DNA of 6,078 nucleotides, from the NCBI GenBank assembly GCA_015222855.1, contig JADFWA010000173.1:1-6078 (forward strand). Reading direction: 5' to 3'. Each line of letters opens with the position of its first letter. The stretch's first letter is position 1. This DNA comes from Pseudomonadota bacterium. GTDB lineage: Bacteria; Desulfobacterota; Syntrophia; Syntrophales; JADFWA01. This document shows positions 1 through 4,764 of the stretch, piece after piece. The notes under the pieces are model-generated. The model ran no database searches and had not been told where the DNA came from. It saw only the letters and a list, made by a program, of their open reading frames with translations. The translations under genes and the position numbers were made by a program.

Positions 1-41
1 ATTTTTGTTAACCAAATACCTCTTGTTATCGTAAATTATCA

Positions 42-47
42 TATAAT
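42..47 (+). promoter_or_regulatory. Possible -10 element (TATAAT) upstream of the UPF0280 gene
   Basis: A perfect TATAAT lies in the AT-rich start of the window, about 70 bp before the first gene. The only -35-like hexamer nearby, TTGTTA at 23-28, leaves a 13-bp spacer, which is too short for a normal sigma-70 promoter. There is no TGn extension. AT-rich DNA gives such hexamers by chance, so this is a weak candidate. If real, transcription would start within the octad repeat array that follows. Confidence 0.22.
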
Positions 48-48
48 T

Positions 49-80
49 TTAGTGACTTCGTGTCTTAGTGGCTGAGTAGT
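49..80 (+). repeat. Degenerate octad repeat array (TTAGTGNC-like, 4 units)
   Basis: Four 8-bp units can be laid in phase: TTAGTGAC, TTCGTGTC, TTAGTGGC and TGAGTAGT. The first three differ from each other at only one to three positions and the fourth is more decayed. The array sits between the candidate -10 and the first gene and does not code for protein. I recognise this style as similar to short-period intergenic repeats seen in many bacterial genomes, but know no function for it. Its end overlaps AGTAGTTACG (75-84), which recurs at 948-957 before the second gene. Confidence 0.6.
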
Positions 81-86
81 TACGGA

Positions 87-104
87 TAGGTTAAGGGTAA
101 AGGG
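87..104 (+). repeat. Left copy of an 18-bp near-perfect inverted repeat bracketing the five-gene block
   Basis: TAGGTTAAGGGTAAAGGG here matches the reverse complement of 5762-5779, TAGGTTAAGGGTTAAGGG, at 17 of 18 positions. It overlaps the heptad array. The two copies face each other across all five plus-strand genes. This may only be two members of one dispersed repeat family in opposite orientations. Confidence 0.6.
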
Positions 105-113
105 TAAAGGGTG
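93..113 (+). repeat. Heptad repeat array AAGGGTR (3 units), also forming the RBS region of the UPF0280 gene
   Basis: Three perfectly phased units, AAGGGTA, AAGGGTA and AAGGGTG, run almost up to the GTG start at 116. The AAGGG of the second and third units (100-104 and 107-111) are the only Shine-Dalgarno-like sequences available, lying 11 and 4 nt from the start codon. The array therefore probably doubles as the ribosome binding site. The same motif occurs on the opposite strand at 5762-5775. Confidence 0.65.
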
Positions 114-115
114 AA

Positions 116-835
116 GTGGAGTATCAGGAAAGGACTTACAGGAATAGTGTTTCAAAGGAAAATCTGGTTTCTTTTCAGGTAAAGGTTGGCGAAACCGATC
201 TTTATATCAGCGCCGAAGAGGATCTGACGGAGATAACCCTTGAATCGGTTTATAAATACAGGAGGCTTATTGAGGAATATATCAAATACCGCCCGCAGTT
301 TTTATCTTCACTTGTACCCATCGAACCTGATAAGATGGCGCCCGCTATCATAAGAGATATGCTAAGAGCTTCCGGAACCGCGGGCGTTGGGCCCATGGCT
401 TCCGTGGCCGGGGCCATCGCCCAATATGTCGGGCTTGATCTTTTAAAGTATTCAGATAATATTATCGTGGAGAACGGTGGTGATATATTCTTAAAATCTG
501 AGAGGGAAACAAATGTCGGGATATTTGCCGGTGAGTCTCCCCTGAGTTACAAGGTTGCCCTAAGAATACGGTCGGAAGATATTCCCCTCGGTATTTGTAC
601 CTCTTCCGGCACAGTTGGCCACTCCCTGAGCCTGGGCAAGGCTGATGCCGTGTGCGTAACATCAAAATCGGCGTCTCTGGCGGATGCCGCCGCGACATCT
701 ATTGGGAACCGCGTCAACGGGGAAGGGGACATAAAGGCGGCCATTAAAACGGGTGCAGATATCGAAGGCATTCTTGGTATATTAATCATCGTTGGAGATA
801 AAATGGGGGCATATGGAGCGATAGAATTGGTGTAA
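116..835 (+). CDS. UPF0280 family protein (ApbE superfamily-like)
   Basis: A 239-residue protein of the UPF0280 family (COG2122), whose biochemical role is not established. The family is distantly related to ApbE, the FAD:protein FMN transferase. Seen here: the family-typical start YQERTYRN, a glycine/alanine-rich stretch at about 84-105, an ApbE-like ENGGDIF at 119-125, and the conserved C-terminal block at about 159-200 with CTSSGTVGHS and LADAAAT (D190, equivalent to a metal-binding aspartate in ApbE by my alignment). No signal peptide or membrane segment is obvious, so it is probably cytoplasmic and, unlike classical ApbE, not an exported lipoprotein. The GTG start is favoured because an in-frame TAA at 98-100 lies just upstream and the family N-terminus begins here. 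Length is normal for the family. It is followed by a repeat-filled spacer before the glycosyltransferase, so operon membership is uncertain. The flavoprotein two genes downstream makes a flavin link possible, which is inference. Confidence 0.88.
   Translation: MEYQERTYRNSVSKENLVSFQVKVGETDLYISAEEDLTEITLESVYKYRRLIEEYIKYRPQFLSSLVPIEPDKMAPAIIRDMLRASGTAGVGPMASVAGAIAQYVGLDLLKYSDNIIVENGGDIFLKSERETNVGIFAGESPLSYKVALRIRSEDIPLGICTSSGTVGHSLSLGKADAVCVTSKSASLADAAATSIGNRVNGEGDIKAAIKTGADIEGILGILIIVGDKMGAYGAIELV
824..835 (+). repeat. 12-bp direct repeat GAATTGGTGTAA, copy 1 (end of the UPF0280 gene)
   Basis: This copy is the last three codons plus the stop of the UPF0280 gene (Glu-Leu-Val-stop). An identical 12-mer stands at 957-968, just before the next gene's start. 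The two copies bracket a 121-bp repeat-rich spacer like a target-site duplication. Identity ends exactly at both edges. Confidence 0.75.
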
Positions 836-848
836 CTGCTTATATGAA

Positions 849-880
849 AGTTCAGAGTTCCGAGTTCAAAGTTCCGAGTT
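849..880 (+). repeat. Heptad repeat array AGTTCNN (4.5 units)
   Basis: Units AGTTCAG, AGTTCCG, AGTTCAA, AGTTCCG and a final AGTT follow one another with a strict 7-bp period. Positions 1-5 are invariant and 6-7 vary. The array is non-coding and lies 14 bp after the UPF0280 stop. It resembles the short tandem heptanucleotide repeats (STRR) known from cyanobacteria in form, though not in sequence. Confidence 0.7.
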
Positions 881-882
881 GT

Positions 883-898
883 AGGGTGGCACCACCCT
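883..898 (+). repeat. Small inverted repeat (hairpin) in the spacer
   Basis: AGGGTGG and CCACCCT form a perfect palindrome with a 2-nt centre, foldable as a 6-bp stem with a GCAC loop. It sits between the two heptad arrays. No T-tract follows (the next bases are GTCGGTTC), so it is not a typical intrinsic terminator, although it could slow transcription or act as an RNA processing site. Confidence 0.5.
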
Positions 899-906
899 GT
901 CGGTTC

Positions 907-948
907 ACCGTAAACCGTTAACTGTAAACTGGTAACCGTGAACGGTTA
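907..948 (+). repeat. Heptad repeat array ACCGTNA (6 units), ending in a palindrome
   Basis: Six units in exact 7-bp phase: ACCGTAA, ACCGTTA, ACTGTAA, ACTGGTA, ACCGTGA, ACGGTTA, with a decayed GTAGTTA after them. The last two units, together with the preceding base pair, form a 7-bp palindrome, TAACCGT-GA-ACGGTTA (933-948). The AACT tetramers at 920 and 927 are complementary to, and spaced in phase with, the AGTT of the array at 849-880, so the two arrays could partly pair in RNA; this pairing is speculative. Confidence 0.65.
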
Positions 949-956
949 GTAGTTAC

Positions 957-968
957 GAATTGGTGTAA
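957..968 (+). repeat. 12-bp direct repeat GAATTGGTGTAA, copy 2 (before the GT4 gene)
   Basis: This is identical to 824-835, the 3' end of the UPF0280 gene, and lies 3 nt before the ATG of the GT4 gene. Its TAA is in frame with that gene and blocks any upstream start. Together with copy 1 it marks the borders of a probable insertion or duplication of the 121-bp spacer (836-956). Confidence 0.75.
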
Positions 969-971
969 AAT

Positions 972-2231
972 ATGAAAGAACCTGACATTGACAGACTGAA
1001 AATAGCTCTTCTTCATTATTCCTGCCCACATGTCGTTGGTGGTGTAGAGGAGGTTATCGGACAGCAGGCTTCGTTCCTGCACCGGCATGGCCATGAAGTT
1101 AAGCTTATTGCAGGAAAAGGGGATGTCTACACGGAAGATTTTCCCATTATAATTAATCCCATCTTTTCCTCTACGGATACTCTTATAACCAGGGCACATG
1201 AGGAGCTTATTGAGGGAAAACGCCTCCACTTCGACTCTTTGATCGAAAACATATGTGTGGAGTTGCAGAGTGAACTTGAATCATTCGATTTTCTCGTCGT
1301 CCATAACGTAATGACCATGCCCTATAATCTCCCGCTGACCTATGCCATCAAAAAACTGGCAGATTCCGGAAAGATCCGGGTGATAAGCTGGAATCATGAT
1401 TCCGTCTATTTCTATCCCGACTGTCCTGATATTTACCGCTCGGAACCATGGAACATACTCAAAACAAAATTTTCCTCCATCTATTATATATGTATCTCCA
1501 AAATCCGGTCTGAACAGTTCTGTGAGCTTTACAAAACGAAAAGAAAGATAACGGTCATTCCCGACGGTATTGATCCCTCAGGGTTCTTTCAGCTTGCCCC
1601 GGATTCGTGTCAGATTATTCACGAACAGAGACTTTTTAAAGCTGATCTTATCATGGTTCAGCCTTCCCGGCTGATTCCACGGAAGAATATCGAGCTTGGT
1701 CTGAGAGTCGTTTCTGCCCTGAAGAAAAAGGGAGTCAACGTCCGCTATCTCATCACAGGTGCTTATAACCCTCATGAACCGAAAGGCGTAAAGTACTACC
1801 GTGAATTGAAAAGAATAATCAAAGACCTTGGTATAACGCGTGAGGTAATTTTTATCGCCGAATACCGTATGAAAGACGGCAGGAAGATTGTCCCGGATCA
1901 TACATTCATCCGTGATTTGTACTTTATTGCCGACATTCTCTTTATGCCAAGTATATCGGAAGGGTTTGGCCTTCCACTTCTCGAAGCCGGGATGATCAAA
2001 CTGCCGATTGCCTGTTCCGATATTCCTCCATTTCTGGAAATCGGCGATGGTCACATATGCTCCTTCTCCCCCATCGATGCCCCCGACCGGATTGCCGATA
2101 AGATATTGAAATTTCTTTCAACGATTCCAACACATAATATGCACCGAAAAGTGATAAATGATTATGCGTGGGATTCCATCTATCGGGATCACATCAGACC
2201 TTTGTTTAAAAAAATTATAGCAGCTTGGTAA
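972..2231 (+). CDS. GT4-family glycosyltransferase (first of two), intact EX7E motif
   Basis: A 419-residue GT-B fold retaining glycosyltransferase that would transfer a sugar from a nucleotide donor (donor and acceptor unknown; a mannosyl donor is an inference from the GH130 neighbour). Seen: an N-terminal Rossmann-type start with the glycine loop VVGGVEEV (21-28), VVHNVMTMPYNLPLT (109-123) in the acceptor-side domain, the interdomain VIPDGID (195-201), the phosphate-clamp-like PSRLIPRKN (231-239), and the donor-site EGFGLPLLE (330-338), giving the classic E330-x7-E338. No signal peptide or transmembrane helix is visible, so it is probably cytosolic or peripheral. ATG 972 is the first possible start because an in-frame TAA ends at 968. 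No good Shine-Dalgarno precedes it. Its stop is 3 bp from the next gene, so translation of the two is probably coupled. I recall similar GT4 proteins lying beside the second GT4 type and GH130 in other phyla, which could not be checked here. Confidence 0.88.
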   Translation: MKEPDIDRLKIALLHYSCPHVVGGVEEVIGQQASFLHRHGHEVKLIAGKGDVYTEDFPIIINPIFSSTDTLITRAHEELIEGKRLHFDSLIENICVELQSELESFDFLVVHNVMTMPYNLPLTYAIKKLADSGKIRVISWNHDSVYFYPDCPDIYRSEPWNILKTKFSSIYYICISKIRSEQFCELYKTKRKITVIPDGIDPSGFFQLAPDSCQIIHEQRLFKADLIMVQPSRLIPRKNIELGLRVVSALKKKGVNVRYLITGAYNPHEPKGVKYYRELKRIIKDLGITREVIFIAEYRMKDGRKIVPDHTFIRDLYFIADILFMPSISEGFGLPLLEAGMIKLPIACSDIPPFLEIGDGHICSFSPIDAPDRIADKILKFLSTIPTHNMHRKVINDYAWDSIYRDHIRPLFKKIIAAW

Positions 2232-2234
2232 ATC

Positions 2235-3578
2235 ATGAAAGATTTTAATGTATTGATTCTTGGTTCAGGCCCGGCCGGCATGTTTGCGGCCATCCAGCTC
2301 GAGCGTATGGGTATTGACAGGATTGCAATCTTTGATCGGAATCGATATCCCGCAGGAGGACTGCTGAACGACGGCAAGCTGAATTTTGACTACCGGGTGG
2401 GAATTGACCTTGATGAGCTTCAGATCGATAGAATTGACGCACAAAGTTTGATGCAAGAAGTTAGGCAGGTTTTTATTGAATTTCCCCGCTGTCAGCAGGT
2501 TACTTTTGTCGATGGTAATAAAGATATAGATGAATGGGAAAAGGTTGCCCGAGAACATAACGTACAGTTTATAGCCCCCGAGCAGTGGCATTACGGAACC
2601 GATAACGGCAAGAAGTTCGTCAATTATCTGCGGGGGATGCTTCGTCACACCACCTTTTTCCTTGGTACCGAGGTCATCTCTATAGAAAAAATCCCCCCCT
2701 CGGCAAAGAAGGAAGGCGGCAGATACCGCTTTGTATGTCGGAAAAACCAAAAGACAGAGAAGTATTCCGGGAAAATTGTTCTTGCCGCCCCGGGGCGCAG
2801 CGGCGCATACTGGTTCAGAGACCTGTCCCGAAAAATTGGAGTCAATAATGATTTTGGCCCCATTGATGTGGGCATTCGTGTAGAGTTAAATAGAAAGTTC
2901 TATGATTCCATAACCGATGTGGTATACGATCCGAAATTTATTTTCCAGACCAGACGTCATGACGACAGGGTAAGAACATTTTGCACAAACCCCGGTGGCA
3001 GGGTGAGAGTCGAAAATTACGGCAATTTTAAGCTGGTTAACGGCGATGCCCTTTCCAAACATAAAACAGAAAATACAAATTTCGCATTGATAAATACGGT
3101 TTTTTTAACACGGCCTTTTTCCGATACCACCGAATTCGGGCAAATGATTGCCAGACAGTTTTTCCTGCTGGGTGGTGGTAGGCCGATTGTTCAGAGAGTT
3201 GGGGACTTCAGGGAGGGAAAGAGAAGTTCCAAATCGACGTTTAACAGCAAGATTCGCCATTTCGACCGCTGCAGGGCCACTTATAATGCGGTGCCGGGTG
3301 ATATTACACTCGGCCTGCCCGCGCGTATCGTGGATAATCTATGGGAATCGATGAAAACCCTTGATAAGATTATGCCCGGCATTCTTCATCCATCCACTCT
3401 GCTGTACGCGCCGGAGATTAAATTCTTTGATACCCATTTCCCGACCGACCGATATCTTGAAACAAATATCGAGGGTATCTTTGTGGCCGGTGACGGCACG
3501 GGGAAAAGTCGCGGCATAGTGGGAGCGGCCATCTCGGGAATAATCGCCGCGAAAGGAATTGTGGAAAAATATTTTTGA
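2235..3578 (+). CDS. FAD-dependent dehydrogenase/oxidoreductase, COG2509-like
   Basis: A 447-residue flavoprotein resembling the uncharacterised FAD-dependent dehydrogenases of COG2509; the substrate is unknown. Seen: the N-terminal dinucleotide-binding loop GSGPAG (10-15) with an acidic residue ending the second strand (IFDR, 32-35), the family motif as GGLLNDGKLNF (41-51), DVGIRVE (211-217), DDRVRTFCTNPGG (243-255), ENTNFAL (279-285), LGGGRPIVQRVGD (312-324), and the C-terminal FAD-contacting IFVAGDGTGKSRGIVGAA (415-432). The stretch between the FAD loop and DGKL lacks the cysteine-containing segment I expect in many COG2509 members, so this is a compact version. No membrane segment or signal peptide is seen. 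It begins 3 bp after the upstream GT4 stop, in the same frame (TAA ATC ATG), with no clear Shine-Dalgarno, so translational coupling is likely. The position between two glycosyltransferases is unusual. A geranylgeranyl-reductase-like lipid reductase is a weaker alternative. Confidence 0.85.
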   Translation: MKDFNVLILGSGPAGMFAAIQLERMGIDRIAIFDRNRYPAGGLLNDGKLNFDYRVGIDLDELQIDRIDAQSLMQEVRQVFIEFPRCQQVTFVDGNKDIDEWEKVAREHNVQFIAPEQWHYGTDNGKKFVNYLRGMLRHTTFFLGTEVISIEKIPPSAKKEGGRYRFVCRKNQKTEKYSGKIVLAAPGRSGAYWFRDLSRKIGVNNDFGPIDVGIRVELNRKFYDSITDVVYDPKFIFQTRRHDDRVRTFCTNPGGRVRVENYGNFKLVNGDALSKHKTENTNFALINTVFLTRPFSDTTEFGQMIARQFFLLGGGRPIVQRVGDFREGKRSSKSTFNSKIRHFDRCRATYNAVPGDITLGLPARIVDNLWESMKTLDKIMPGILHPSTLLYAPEIKFFDTHFPTDRYLETNIEGIFVAGDGTGKSRGIVGAAISGIIAAKGIVEKYF

Positions 3579-3585
3579 AAGGAAG
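3578..3585 (+). promoter_or_regulatory. Ribosome binding site of the second GT4 gene
   Basis: AAAGGAAG lies 5 nt upstream of ATG 3591 and overlaps the last base of the preceding TGA stop. It fixes the start of the second glycosyltransferase. It is clearly stronger than the sites before the genes at 972 and 2235. Confidence 0.7.
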
Positions 3586-3590
3586 TTTTT

Positions 3591-4739
3591 ATGAAAATAG
3601 GATTTATTTCTACTTATCCGCCGATAGAATGCGGAATAGCCACTTATACCAAATACCTCACAGATGCCCTATGGGATCATGAAATGAATATATATGTTGT
3701 CTCACATCGTGGGGGGAGTGGGAAAAATGTATTTACAGCCTTCGATTATGATGATGGGAATCTTGCCGAAAGGGCCTTTTCCATGATGATAAGACTCACG
3801 CCGGATATCGTACATATTCAACATGAATTCGGTTTATACGGGAAGCATTTTGGTGTATCTGTCATTCCATTAATACTTAAGTTTCGGCTTGTGGGGATAC
3901 CGGTTGTAACTACTCTCCATACGGTTTACGATAAAGTTTCTGACGAACATGATATAATTCTTACATCAATCATAGAAAACTCAGCCGTAGTGATTGTCCA
4001 CGAACTCTATCAACTTGAGGCATTGAGAAACCACTTTAAAAAGAAAGAATTGTTAGATAAGATTCATGTGATACCTCACGGAGCAAGAGAGGCCAGGCCA
4101 ATAGAAGATGCAAAGGCAAGTCTGGAAATCCCTGACGATACAAAGGTCGTACTCATGATTGGCTATTTCAGGCCAACCAAGGGATTTGAAAGGATTATAA
4201 GACTATGGCCGAGAATAGCCGAGAGATACGGGGGAAAGAATATAAAGCTCATCATTGCCGGTAAAACAAGAGGCATTGAACATCGAGACTATCGAAATAT
4301 GCTTTTCAACGAGATAAATTCATCACCTGCGAGGAATACTATAGAGGTAATACGTGGGCAAATATCACAGGATTCCTTCGATACAATATTATCAGCGTCT
4401 GACATAGTGGCTCTTCCCTACTCTATAAGCTCTCAAAGCGGCATAGTTGCGCATTGTCTTGCTCTGGGTAAGCCTATTATTACCAGCGACACGCATGCAA
4501 TGGTTTCACTTGTTGAAGAGAGCGGTGCAGGTCTTGTATGTAATACAGATCAAGACTATATAGAAAATATTGGAAAGATATTAAAAGATGATGATCTAAG
4601 AAAAGAGATTTCCGAAAACGCCTTAAGATATGTGAGGGACAATATTTCCTGGTCAAGGGTAGCCCGGAGACACATAGAGATATATAAAACAATTGTCGAG
4701 CCGTCTGTTCTTCGCGTAGATACAATATGGATGGATTGA
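3591..4739 (+). CDS. GT4-family-like glycosyltransferase (second of two), EX7E motif replaced
   Basis: A 382-residue GT-B fold glycosyltransferase. The N-terminus has the subfamily signature STYPPIECGIATYT (7-20), followed by DIVHIQHEFGLYG (72-84), a donor-domain opening MIGYFRPTKGFE (189-200) and LPYSISSQSGIVAHCLALGKP (about 275-295). Counting back from GKP, the two glutamates of the usual EX7E motif are Ser280 and His288 here, as part of an SQSGIVAH sequence. That variant occurs in this GT4 branch as I recall, so the gene need not be inactive, but donor handling should differ from the first GT4. No signal peptide or transmembrane helix is seen. The start is supported by AAAGGAAG 5 nt upstream and an in-frame stop just before it. 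The gap to the flavoprotein gene is 12 bp and to the GH130 gene 25 bp, so it belongs to the same operon. Arginine is coded mostly by AGA/AGG (17 of 24 by hand count), unlike the first GT4 gene. Confidence 0.87.
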   Translation: MKIGFISTYPPIECGIATYTKYLTDALWDHEMNIYVVSHRGGSGKNVFTAFDYDDGNLAERAFSMMIRLTPDIVHIQHEFGLYGKHFGVSVIPLILKFRLVGIPVVTTLHTVYDKVSDEHDIILTSIIENSAVVIVHELYQLEALRNHFKKKELLDKIHVIPHGAREARPIEDAKASLEIPDDTKVVLMIGYFRPTKGFERIIRLWPRIAERYGGKNIKLIIAGKTRGIEHRDYRNMLFNEINSSPARNTIEVIRGQISQDSFDTILSASDIVALPYSISSQSGIVAHCLALGKPIITSDTHAMVSLVEESGAGLVCNTDQDYIENIGKILKDDDLRKEISENALRYVRDNISWSRVARRHIEIYKTIVEPSVLRVDTIWMD

Positions 4740-4747
4740 ACAAAAAG

Positions 4748-4756
4748 AAGGGAAGG
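4748..4756 (+). promoter_or_regulatory. Ribosome binding site of the GH130 gene
   Basis: The purine run AAGGGAAGG ends 8 nt before ATG 4765 and lies within the 25-bp gap after the second GT4 stop. It supports ATG 4765 as the start. The spacing and strength suggest independent translation initiation rather than coupling. Confidence 0.65.
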
Positions 4757-4764
4757 TTTTCATA

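Noticed and set aside
23..47. Full sigma-70 promoter TTGTTA-TATAAT
   Set aside because: The spacer is 13 bp, too short for normal recognition, so only the -10 hexamer was kept, at low confidence.
883..898. Intrinsic terminator after the UPF0280 gene
   Set aside because: The hairpin is real but no T-tract follows, so it was listed as an inverted repeat only.
849..948. CRISPR-like array
   Set aside because: The units are only 7 bp and contiguous, with no spacers of 30 bp or so and no cas genes.
1578..2054. A 158-codon minus-strand frame inside the first GT4 gene
   Set aside because: It is fully antisense to the conserved donor domain of the glycosyltransferase, shows no family motif and has no upstream start signals.
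2265..2750. A 161-codon minus-strand frame inside the flavoprotein gene
   Set aside because: It overlaps the conserved FAD-binding region on the other strand, and its translation resembles no known family.
3148..3354. A 68-codon plus-strand frame inside the flavoprotein gene
   Set aside because: It is an out-of-frame shadow of the conserved GGGRPIVQR region of the flavoprotein, with no motif of its own.
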